NCBI GenBank assembly: GCA_964649415.1
Contig: CAZYSK010000019.1
Location: 1 to 64,000, forward strand
DNA length: 64,000 bases
Origin: CAZYSK01 sp964649415
Lineage (GTDB): Bacteria > Chloroflexota > Anaerolineae > B4-G1
Reading direction: 5' to 3'
Below the pieces are notes generated by a model. It had not been told where the DNA came from. It was given only the letters and a program-made list of their open reading frames with translations, and searched no databases. The translations under genes were made by a program, and so were the position numbers. Shown here piece after piece: positions 20,939 through 28,158 of this stretch. Within the stretch, counting starts at the first letter, position 1; every line of letters starts with the position of its first letter.

Positions 20939-21916
20939 CTACCCTTGCGGACCGTACATCTTGGTCGCCGTCTCTAGCATAGCCTTAACGGCACCCTCGT
21001 CAGCGTATAGTGCTGTGATCTCATCGACAAGAGCGGAGACCGCGTCGGCGTTCAGAATCGTGATCTGCCCCACGATGCGCTGCGCCAAGTCAGCCGTCGC
21101 CGCACGAACGGCTTGTACGACTGCATCGGTACGGAGAGGGAAGTCTGGCTCTGCCGCCCCCTCCCGCAACCGATCGTACGTAGACTGTGTGAGCTCCAGG
21201 TTGCTGAAGACCTCGCAATCACTCAGGATCACGCCACCCAGCACGTTCTTGACCTTGCCAATGCGCGAGGAGATGGCGCCGTAACGGGTGGAACGCAGGA
21301 CGTTGCCCAGAATGTAACAGAACTCATCGGCAGTGACGTCACGCACCGTTTCGATATCCAGAAAGAGCGATTCTGGCTTCACGTACTCGTCGGTGCCAAT
21401 GCTCGTGGAGGGTTTTCCTGTCTCTGGATCACGCATAGTGCTGTTATCAAACAGTGCGTTGAACTGCTTGGTCGCTGTCACTGTGCGCGCATCGTGCAGA
21501 CTGAATGCATCGTCGGTCACCACGCGCGATTTCTGCGCACCGCCACCACCTGCAGCGTAGCCGTAGATCATACAATCCATGCAGCGCTCGCATGGGTTGT
21601 TGCGGTTCAGGGCACACACACCGCTCTTTTCGTCTTTGGCGAACAGCAGGCCATTGGCGCGCAGCAACTCGCGTCCGGTGCGACGTTCTACAGCCGTCTG
21701 CTTGCGCTTGCTAATGACTACGCGCTGAATAACTTCTTCGCCGCTCAGCCCCGCGTGAACGAACTCCTTGCTCAACGGTTCACCGCTGCCCTCGGTGCGA
21801 AAGATAGCTTCTGACTCAATGCGGCGCACCAACAGGAGGCTGACATACCGGCCTTGAGGATAGTTGCTGTAGGCAGACAAGAAGTGATTTGCATATTGGT
21901 CGAGGATGCTCATCAT
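20939..21916 (-). CDS. csc2: Type I-D Cascade backbone subunit Csc2 (Cas7)
   Basis: Forms the helical backbone along the crRNA spacer. The 325-residue protein has the features of Csc2: the basic N-terminal strand YVSLLLVRRIESEAIF, a four-cysteine cluster (C-x8-C-x2-C-x2-C in CALNRNNPCERCMDC) followed by a glycine-rich loop, and TRYGAISSRIGKVKN near the middle. AAGGAG precedes the ATG, and the cas10d stop codon lies within the same few bases, so the two genes are probably coupled. Confidence 0.92.
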   Translation of the reverse strand: MMSILDQYANHFLSAYSNYPQGRYVSLLLVRRIESEAIFRTEGSGEPLSKEFVHAGLSGEEVIQRVVISKRKQTAVERRTGRELLRANGLLFAKDEKSGVCALNRNNPCERCMDCMIYGYAAGGGGAQKSRVVTDDAFSLHDARTVTATKQFNALFDNSTMRDPETGKPSTSIGTDEYVKPESLFLDIETVRDVTADEFCYILGNVLRSTRYGAISSRIGKVKNVLGGVILSDCEVFSNLELTQSTYDRLREGAAEPDFPLRTDAVVQAVRAATADLAQRIVGQITILNADAVSALVDEITALYADEGAVKAMLETATKMYGPQG

Positions 21917-21923
21917 AGTCTCC

Positions 21924-22358
21924 TTAATTGTCCTTGCTAGTCAGTCGTTCTGAAGTCCCTTGGGTACTCTTCGTTTTTGAGGGGATTTGCTCACGCACGT
22001 AGAATAGGAAGGCGGAACGGATTAGCTTTTCGTCCGCCAGCATCTTGCGCAGGTTGCCACCGTACACACCTTCCAATACATCCTTGAACCAGATGTCCAC
22101 GAATCGCTTGATGGCTTCCCACTTCGTCTTACCTGGCTTATACTGATCCTCTGCAATGCGGTACAGGTGGTCGAATATGTCTTGCACGACTGCTGCTTGC
22201 AGGGCATCTCGATCCACATTGCTGGTGGCGTGGCTTAGTTTGGCAAATACCTCGCCAACGGGGTAGAGCAGAGCACTTTTCTCCAGGGAACGGCCACGCA
22301 GGCGGCTCTTCCAGGCGATCTCCGCCAGTCGTTGTAACTCGGTACTTAATTGTGCCAT
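21924..22358 (-). CDS. cas11d: Cas11d small subunit, internal in-frame start in cas10d
   Basis: Within cas10d, AAAGGAGG (22366-22373) lies seven bases before an in-frame ATG at 22358 (residue 812, MAQLSTELQRLAEIAW). This is one of the best ribosome binding sites in the operon although it lies inside a gene. The product would be 144 residues, predicted mainly helical, and shares the cas10d stop. It is established for type I-D systems that the Cas11d small subunit is made by internal translation from cas10d; here the sequence signal is explicit. The Cascade would use several copies along the non-target strand. Confidence 0.85.
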   Translation of the reverse strand: MAQLSTELQRLAEIAWKSRLRGRSLEKSALLYPVGEVFAKLSHATSNVDRDALQAAVVQDIFDHLYRIAEDQYKPGKTKWEAIKRFVDIWFKDVLEGVYGGNLRKMLADEKLIRSAFLFYVREQIPSKTKSTQGTSERLTSKDN

Positions 22359-24791
22359 GAAATGTCCTCCTTTGCTCAATGCCAATCTGTTCACGTGCGG
22401 GAATGCCTGCTGCGAAAGCCAGGTCAGCAGTCCTCCTGGTTCTTGGCCGCGCACACGGGCTTCCAGTAGCTTCTCAGTATCGTAGAAAACCGACAATGGA
22501 CTGCCTACGAGCGTCCGCACCAGCCGAGGTGTATTGTCTTGGCTGGTGAACGTCAACCGCCTCAAAGCAAAGAGAGCCCCCACATCCTCCCACAGTGATG
22601 CTAATGCGCCCGGTTTGCTTGTGCCACCGACGAACTGTGCGTAGTCGTTGCGGGGTAACAATCCTTCGCAGGCCAATGGGATATTGTCCACATACAGATC
22701 AGAGATCTGCTCTTTGCCCAGCGGGGGAACGGGGGCGTTGCTCATCAACACTTTGACGCCGAAGTGACGTTGGAGCAACAAAGCGTTCCAGAGTACAAAC
22801 AGAAAACGCTCGGTGTCATTCTGGCCCCCGGGGTTAATGGGGAAGATGAGCAGATTGCCCAGGGTCTCGGCGTAGCGAGGCAGGTACACCCCATAGGGTT
22901 GTGGTCTATCCTTCTTCGTGCGACTGCGGAAGGTAGGAGTGACAGCTTTGTCGGCCAGATAGGCCCGGACACCCTCAGCGACGTTCATATTCAGCGCCTG
23001 CACGGCGGCATCCTCGCTCACTATGCGTTGAACAGTGGCATTCAGGCCCTCGACGAACGGGGCCGTCAGAAATGAGTAAGGGTATAGGTGCAGGTAGAAC
23101 GTCTTCTCTCCCCGGACTTCCGGGTAGTTCAGTTTTTCCAGCAGGAATTGGATCTGGCAGACAGCACAGATGTGTTTCTTCGGCTCACCTGGTCCCCCAC
23201 GGAGACGGTTGGAAAACACTTGTACCGTGATGTCGGATCGCACGTCAGCGGCCATCCATTTGTCCGTGCGGAACGGCCCGCTACAGTAAACGCATTGTCT
23301 GTGTTGGTTCTCGACGTAGTGTGTGAGATGGCTCTCAAAGCTGGTGGCCAACTGCTCGCCGGCAAAGACAGCGTAGAGGCGCAGATAGTCGCTGAACAGC
23401 GCTCTCTTGGGATCTGGCGACTGCCCCGTGCTACGGGTAAGCTGTATCCCATCGGCCTCAATGCGCCGGTAGATCGCTTCCTCGGAAAGCGCCAAATCAC
23501 GTGAGACGACATAGGCCCGTACCCACAGTGGGTTGAAGTAAGCATAGAAGGGATGGCGTGCCTCAGGGAGGTCTAGCAAGCCATATATCCTGGCCCACGG
23601 GTCACTCACCATGTCGCGGAAGTGCTTGTTCAGGAAGACGTAGTAGGACCGGATCAACTCAGCTTGGCGCAGCCGATCTGCGTCCTCGCTAACAAGTAGA
23701 TCCGTGCCCTCCAGAGCCGTCCTTACTTGTGCGGCCGCCTCCGGAAAGGCAGATTCGGCTTTCTCAAACTCGCGCTGTGCCCAGTCGCGGGCTTTGGCGT
23801 CCAGTTGTAGCGCATCTGGGGTGCGGGGCTCAACAATGTTGTAGATCTCACGCAGGATGTCCTCAAATGGCACAGCCAGCTCCAGGCATTTTGCATCCAC
23901 CTTGATGCCGGCCGGGGTAGGCCGAATGAACTCTCGGAACTTGGCAGCAACCATCCTGGAGACCATATGGGCTACGTGATGGGCTATCTGCTCTAGGTCG
24001 TTGTCTCCTATCACTGGAGCCTGACCTTTCTCGGTCAGGTAGGCAATGCCGTCGGGGTAGTACAACAGCGGGATCAGCCTGTATCTGTCGCGCAGCACGG
24101 TGGCAATCCCGTTGTGGATCACGTTGGTCAGGATACCTCGCTGCTCCGTAAGTCGGTGGGTGAAGAACTCATACTGTACCGGACGGCCGCTGTCGGCCAG
24201 ATACGCATTGAGGTGTCCGAGGAAATCGGCTTTGAGCGCCCGCTCCTCCAGGGTGTGGGACAGATCCACTACATCGGCAGCGCGCATGAGATGTACCAAG
24301 GCATCCACGCGTTCCAGGCCAAGGCCATAGGTCGAAGAGCGTCCGACAATCCATCGCTCGCCACTGTGGTGATGATGGCCAGAGTGCCCGCGTACGAGGC
24401 TGGTGATATCCTCAATGTAGGTGTTCCAATCGGAAAAGAAGTCTGGCAAACCAAGTCTCTGGACTTCAGCGGCGATTGTTTCCTGTCTTGCTAGCCTGTT
24501 GAATGATCCGGGTTCATCTAGCGCCTTGTTTATGTCGTGCACAGTGAAGGCCGTGTACAGCACGCGGGTCTCTGTGTCTGTCAAGGACAGGATCTCACGC
24601 ATAGTCTCCAGCACAAACACACCGTTCAGCACGTGAGTGTAGAGGCTTTCGCCCTCTTTCCCGCCCCATTGCAGTATTGCCTTATAGGGCTTCAGACCAC
24701 GATCAACAACCTGCTCCAGATAGTCCTTGAAGACCGATGGCTCCTCTTTGCCAATGAGGAAGGCGATGTGCTGTAGGTCCGGTATTGCCAA
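21924..24791 (-). CDS. cas10d: Type I-D large subunit Cas10d (Csc3) with HD nuclease
   Basis: Large subunit of the type I-D effector; recognises the PAM and carries the DNA-cutting HD nuclease. The HD domain shows H-D at residues 85-86 (TVHDINKA), a His-rich stretch RGHSGHHHHSG (135-145) and MRAADVVD. A zinc site is formed by CVYC (500-503) and CAVC (541-544). No GGDD cyclase motif is seen, as expected for Cas10d. At 955 residues it is of normal size. The start is a TTG supported by GGGAGG six bases upstream. The last 144 codons also form an independently translated small subunit (next entry). Confidence 0.95.
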   Translation of the reverse strand: MAIPDLQHIAFLIGKEEPSVFKDYLEQVVDRGLKPYKAILQWGGKEGESLYTHVLNGVFVLETMREILSLTDTETRVLYTAFTVHDINKALDEPGSFNRLARQETIAAEVQRLGLPDFFSDWNTYIEDITSLVRGHSGHHHHSGERWIVGRSSTYGLGLERVDALVHLMRAADVVDLSHTLEERALKADFLGHLNAYLADSGRPVQYEFFTHRLTEQRGILTNVIHNGIATVLRDRYRLIPLLYYPDGIAYLTEKGQAPVIGDNDLEQIAHHVAHMVSRMVAAKFREFIRPTPAGIKVDAKCLELAVPFEDILREIYNIVEPRTPDALQLDAKARDWAQREFEKAESAFPEAAAQVRTALEGTDLLVSEDADRLRQAELIRSYYVFLNKHFRDMVSDPWARIYGLLDLPEARHPFYAYFNPLWVRAYVVSRDLALSEEAIYRRIEADGIQLTRSTGQSPDPKRALFSDYLRLYAVFAGEQLATSFESHLTHYVENQHRQCVYCSGPFRTDKWMAADVRSDITVQVFSNRLRGGPGEPKKHICAVCQIQFLLEKLNYPEVRGEKTFYLHLYPYSFLTAPFVEGLNATVQRIVSEDAAVQALNMNVAEGVRAYLADKAVTPTFRSRTKKDRPQPYGVYLPRYAETLGNLLIFPINPGGQNDTERFLFVLWNALLLQRHFGVKVLMSNAPVPPLGKEQISDLYVDNIPLACEGLLPRNDYAQFVGGTSKPGALASLWEDVGALFALRRLTFTSQDNTPRLVRTLVGSPLSVFYDTEKLLEARVRGQEPGGLLTWLSQQAFPHVNRLALSKGGHFMAQLSTELQRLAEIAWKSRLRGRSLEKSALLYPVGEVFAKLSHATSNVDRDALQAAVVQDIFDHLYRIAEDQYKPGKTKWEAIKRFVDIWFKDVLEGVYGGNLRKMLADEKLIRSAFLFYVREQIPSKTKSTQGTSERLTSKDN

Positions 24792-24844
24792 GTTACACCT
24801 CCCGTGATGGTGGCCAGTTACTCATCTATTCTACCACACCCCCA

Positions 24845-24866
24845 CCCCCACATCTGTGGGGGCGTC
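24845..24866. terminator. GC-rich hairpin between WYL regulator and cas10d
   Basis: CCCCCACATCTGTGGGGG forms a seven-base-pair stem with a four-base loop, four bases past the end of the regulator gene. It has no T-run, so it could be an attenuator, an RNA-processing site or an operator rather than a simple terminator. Confidence 0.45.
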
Positions 24867-24870
24867 AAGC

Positions 24871-25890
24871 CTACAGCCCGTAAATCTGGGCCATCTTGGC
24901 GACGACGTCGCGCATTTCCCGCAGCATCTCCGGTCCGCCGAGCACGCGGCAGGTGGAGCCGTAGTGCAGCAACTCGTGGACGCCCCAGAAGAGGCTCTCA
25001 GTCTCGCCGCGCACCAGGGCGCTGCCGTCCTCCCGCTGCTCGACCTCTCCAATCGTGATCCACCGGTGGCGGCTGACGCCCAGGCGGGCGACCTCGGGGG
25101 TCAGTTCGTACGCGACGGCGTAGCGCCGGACGGCAGGGGCGACGGGGGCCATCTTGTCAGGCAGGACGGTCAGCTCCAGGATGCGGCCCAGGCGATAGGT
25201 GATGTAGCGGAGTGGCTCGTTCTGACCACCGGGACCCTCGACGCGACGGCAGTAGCCACGCAAGTAGTAATGGCCGCGCGCGGTGTCGAAGTAGCGGTCA
25301 TAGGGATCTACGATGTGCGTCCGGGGCTCGCCGTCCGCGTAGCGGGGTGAGCGGTAGAGGAACCGTACTCTCCGGCGCTCCAGCAGCGCCTTCGTCAGCC
25401 CATCCCACACGGCGGGCGGTACTTGATCCTCGTCCCGCCGCTTCAGGTCCACGGCCAGGGCGCTGCGACAGTGTTCGACCTGCGCCCGGCGGTCTATCGG
25501 TAGATAGAAGCGCAGCCGTCCCAGGAGGGCCTGGATCTCGTCGTGCTGGGGCGAGCCGTGGTCGAAGGTCTGCTCCAGCCAGGCGATGGTCTCCAGATCC
25601 TCGTCCGGCAGGTCCAGGAGTGGCAGCCAGGTGTCCTGGATCACGTAGCCGCCAGCCTGCCGATCGTAATAGAGGTCCACCATCAGGTTCTCGCGGATGC
25701 GCTGCAGATCGTTTTCCAGGCGACGGCGCAGGTCTCCGCCCTGGGTCTCCCCATAGGCCGAGGGGCTAACTTGTGCCAGGACAGCCTGGATCAGTTCGTC
25801 CCGGCTGGCGGGTCCGCGTTGGGCGCGTTGGATGATCGCAAGGCAGCGGCGTATGACCAGCCAGTGGCTTTCACGCTTTCCACGGGACAT
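24871..25890 (-). CDS. WYL-domain transcriptional regulator (cas-linked)
   Basis: Probable transcriptional regulator of the CRISPR-Cas locus. Residues 1-85 resemble a winged-helix region (RDELIQAVLAQVSPSAYG, then DLQRIRENLMVDLYYDRQAGGY), and the C-terminal two thirds has WYL-type segments such as RRVRFLYRSPRY, HIVDPYDRYFD and HYYLRGYCRR. WYL domains sense ligands (often nucleic acids) and commonly regulate defence loci; the specific targets here are inferred. The ATG at 25890 has GGAGG five bases upstream. It lies 79 bp upstream of cas10d in the same direction, so it may be the first gene of the operon. Confidence 0.82.
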   Translation of the reverse strand: MSRGKRESHWLVIRRCLAIIQRAQRGPASRDELIQAVLAQVSPSAYGETQGGDLRRRLENDLQRIRENLMVDLYYDRQAGGYVIQDTWLPLLDLPDEDLETIAWLEQTFDHGSPQHDEIQALLGRLRFYLPIDRRAQVEHCRSALAVDLKRRDEDQVPPAVWDGLTKALLERRRVRFLYRSPRYADGEPRTHIVDPYDRYFDTARGHYYLRGYCRRVEGPGGQNEPLRYITYRLGRILELTVLPDKMAPVAPAVRRYAVAYELTPEVARLGVSRHRWITIGEVEQREDGSALVRGETESLFWGVHELLHYGSTCRVLGGPEMLREMRDVVAKMAQIYGL

Positions 25891-26136
25891 GCTTTCCTCC
25901 TACTTCCCCGAAGGTTTCCGAAACCCCAACCCCGGACTGAGATTCTCCCCGAGCTGCCTGGAAGCAGGCGTCAAGACCTTCGGGGTCTCGCGAGCCCCAT
26001 ACAGCCTCCAGACGACCCCCGTGTCTGTGCCATGTGTGCCATCGGTGCCATTTGAGCCATTAAGAAGATCAGTCTTTATCCGTGTTCATCCGCGTCCCGT
26101 CAATCCCCCCCAGTTGCGCGGCATCACCTCTAGGGT
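25891..26136. other. Intergenic region with dispersed repeats
   Basis: Holds a CCGAAGGTTTCCGAAACC segment (about 25909) of the palindromic family found elsewhere in the window, a nearby AAGACCTTCGGGGT, and a TTTATCCGTGTTCATCCG element (about 26073) related to the inverted repeat at 26735-26815. No gene was recognised; the promoter of the WYL regulator should be here but was not identified. Confidence 0.55.
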
Positions 26137-26349
26137 CTATCGGCCGCGCCTGCGGAACAGGCTCAACCATCCCCACTGGTCCTCCATCAACAGCGTGCCC
26201 TGCTGCTCGAGCGCGGGCAGGTCGCGCAGCACGGTCGAGCGGTGCACGCCCAGCGTCCGGGCCACCTGGCTGGGTCGCACCGCGCGCGGGTACTCGGGGA
26301 TGATCCGTTCGTAGCTGTCCAGGCGCTCCTGGTTGGGCTTGCGTCCCAT
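26137..26349 (-). CDS. Small helix-turn-helix protein
   Basis: A 70-residue protein that is essentially one helix-turn-helix: RPSQVARTLGVHRSTVLRDL, followed by ALEQQGTLL. The HTH closely resembles that of the WYL regulator at 26804-27895 (ADVARHLGVNRSTVCRYL), so it looks like an HTH-only relative lacking the sensor domain. The ATG at 26349 has GGGAGG seven bases upstream; a GTG six bases further out is less well placed. It could be a real small regulator that competes for the same operator, or a truncated remnant; the good ribosome binding site favours the former. Confidence 0.65.
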   Translation of the reverse strand: MGRKPNQERLDSYERIIPEYPRAVRPSQVARTLGVHRSTVLRDLPALEQQGTLLMEDQWGWLSLFRRRGR

Positions 26350-26398
26350 GGTCACACCTCCCTGTGGATGATGCGGACGCTGATCGTGTGCCCGCGGC

Positions 26399-26433
26399 AG
26401 ACCCTAAAGGTTTTCCGAAACCTTTAGGGTCTG
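26399..26433. repeat. Palindromic element, TTTCCGAAA core
   Basis: AGACCCTAAAGG and CCTTTAGGGTCT form 12-bp arms around TTTTCCGAAA. It is one of at least nine elements in this window with the same type of core but different arms; it lies upstream of the small HTH gene. Confidence 0.8.
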
Positions 26434-26803
26434 ATGGCGACGTTGATCGTGCGTCCATTGCTCTCATCCTAACAGGGAGGTGTTGCATATAGGGCAACAT
26501 TGGCACCCCAGATGCGGCGATTTTGCCCAGGTGTTGCGCGGACAACGAGACAGGCAGACCAGCCGGTGCGGTAGTCTGCCTGCCGTCCGTCGCTCGTGTG
26601 TTGTGCGTGCTGTGCAGCGAGGCCAGTCGTGGGCCTGCGTCCTGGCGAGTGGATTGTGCGCGTCGGAGGTGCCTCCTTGCTCGCTTCACGCCGTTCCAGA
26701 TGATTCTAGCACACTCCGCTCAGACGACAAACCTGGACACGGATTCACGCGGATTGTGACGGATAGGATGAAGAATCGAAGGAAAATCAGTGACTATCCG
26801 CGT
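26434..26803. promoter_or_regulatory. Non-coding region with candidate operator and inverted repeat
   Basis: No gene was recognised between the HTH gene and the second WYL regulator. TGTTGC/GCAACA (26481-26499) is a 6+7+6 dyad that could be an operator. GACGTTGATCGTGCGTCC (26439-26456) belongs to a repeat family that also appears inside two proteins (37085-37130, 54490-54545). A long inverted repeat begins at 26735. Confidence 0.5.
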
Positions 26804-26815
26804 TCATCCGTGTCC
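26735..26815. repeat. Inverted repeat of GGACACGGAT type
   Basis: The left arm 26735-26755 (GGACACGGATTCACGCGG) and the right arm 26795-26815 (CCGCGTTCATCCGTGTCC) are near-perfect complements about 40 bp apart. The right arm supplies the last three codons and stop (Gly-His-Gly-stop) of the WYL regulator that ends at 26804. It could act as a terminator. Confidence 0.7.
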
Positions 26816-27895
26816 TACTGGGCTAACCTGCCAGCCGTAGGTCTCGGCCAGGCGGCGCGCCTCGCCCATCATCCAGTCGCGCAGCTCCGGCGGGGCCAGG
26901 ACCTCCACGTCGCCCCCCCACCCCCGGATCCAGCGCGCGATCTCCCGGGGGTCGGCCACCGGCGCGTGCCAGATTACGCTGCCGTCCGGCTGCTCCTCCA
27001 GCCGCTCGGTCTGCCGGGAGGGCGTCTGGTGGATGTCGCGCATGCGGCCAGGATGGCCGCGGTCCGGGTGTCCATGGAACTTGAGCACGACCTCCACGGG
27101 TCGGGCCTCTGTGCTCGCCATGCGCCATGGGTCGGCCAGGTAGCCGCGCGGGTCGAAGTGCTCGGGGATGGTGTAGTGCCGTGACGTCAGCTCGACCCGC
27201 TGGACGTCGCCGATCTTGAGCGTTCGCACCGCCCACGGCGGCTCCTGCCAGCCGACGGCGACCGTGGCCCGGCCTATGGCGCACGGCTCGACGAAGTAGG
27301 GGGCGAACTCGCACGCGTCCGTGTGATGGGCCGCGTCTCGGTACCACAGGTGCGCCACGCAGCCACGCGCCCAGGCCCGTGTCAGGGCTTCGAGCGCCTC
27401 CAGGCACGACGGGGCGCATCGCTGTGCCTCGCTCTGCATCACGCCAGCCGAGGCGATCAGGTGGCGCGAGATGCGGGGGGCCAGGTGTTCCAGCGCCGCG
27501 CCGAGCTTGCGCAGCGCCGACGCCGCGTGGGCGTTGTCCCCGGCTATGCGCGTGACCATGGCGCGCGTCCCCAGGTGCAGCGCCATTGCCTCGTGGAGCG
27601 TCAGCTCCACCTGGACCTGGTACCGCTCCCGGTCGATGGCCAGTCTCCCGTCGTCTGTCTCGCAGACGCAGGACCGCTTCAGGTCCGGCAGGTAGCGACA
27701 GACGGTGGAGCGGTTCACGCCCAAGTGACGGGCGACGTCCGCCTGCGCCAGCCCCTCGGGGTGGGTCAGCAGCAGGGCCTCGATCTGCAGCAGGCGCTCC
27801 GCTTTGTTGCTTGTCCGGCCGATTTGCCCTGCGCCCCCGTGTTCTCCTGGCGTGTTCTCGCCGTTCTTGTCGTTTCTGTCAACGTTTCTCCTCAT
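26804..27895 (-). CDS. WYL-domain transcriptional regulator
   Basis: 363 residues. After a hydrophilic N-terminus, residues 31-75 form a winged helix-turn-helix (ERLLQIEALLL, ADVARHLGVNRSTVCRYL), and the remainder is a WYL-type sensor (VAHLWYRDAAH, EFAPYFVEPCAIGRATVAVG, RVELTSRHYTIPE). It probably binds DNA as a dimer and responds to a nucleotide-like ligand; that is a family inference. It lies on the same strand as, and upstream of, the cas operon and the other WYL gene, separated by repeat-rich DNA. The ATG at 27895 lacks a clear Shine-Dalgarno. Confidence 0.8.
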   Translation of the reverse strand: MRRNVDRNDKNGENTPGEHGGAGQIGRTSNKAERLLQIEALLLTHPEGLAQADVARHLGVNRSTVCRYLPDLKRSCVCETDDGRLAIDRERYQVQVELTLHEAMALHLGTRAMVTRIAGDNAHAASALRKLGAALEHLAPRISRHLIASAGVMQSEAQRCAPSCLEALEALTRAWARGCVAHLWYRDAAHHTDACEFAPYFVEPCAIGRATVAVGWQEPPWAVRTLKIGDVQRVELTSRHYTIPEHFDPRGYLADPWRMASTEARPVEVVLKFHGHPDRGHPGRMRDIHQTPSRQTERLEEQPDGSVIWHAPVADPREIARWIRGWGGDVEVLAPPELRDWMMGEARRLAETYGWQVSPVGHG

Positions 27896-28158
27896 CTGGT
27901 GTGCCCCGGTCGTCGGATGTGGTGGCCCTCGATAGGTATCAGAAACCGGGTTCTTGGTGGTCCCCGCGCGAGGAGCGCCAGGGTCAAAAACCCGGTTTCA
28001 AGGCCCTGCTGTATGATAGCACAAAAGGCGCGGCCTGTCTGTCGGTAGAAGCCGGAACTTGGTGTAGGGAATCCTTGACACTTTGTGTAGGGAGGGGATT
28101 ACAAAGCGAAGAAAGAAACCAGGTTTTCCGGAAAAAACCTGGTTTCGTGTTGCGTGTT
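27896..28158. repeat. Intergenic region with two palindromic elements
   Basis: Contains AGAAACCGGGTTCTTGG (about 27940) with its partner AAAAACCCGGTTTC (about 27986), and a compact palindrome at 28114-28146 (GAAACCAGGTTTTCC / GGAAAAAACCTGGTTTC). The second lies 13 bp past the stop of the glycosyltransferase at 28159 and may terminate it. No gene was recognised. Confidence 0.7.

Noticed and set aside
17813..24791. A type I-B or type III assignment because of Cas10-like size and Cas3.
   Set aside because: The HD domain is in the large subunit, the helicase lacks HD, no GGDD motif is present, and Csc1/Csc2 proteins accompany it; these together are type I-D.
24828..24856. A sigma-70 promoter in front of cas10d using TAGAAT as -10.
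   Set aside because: No acceptable -35 box is present at 16-18 bp; the position is occupied by the GC hairpin.
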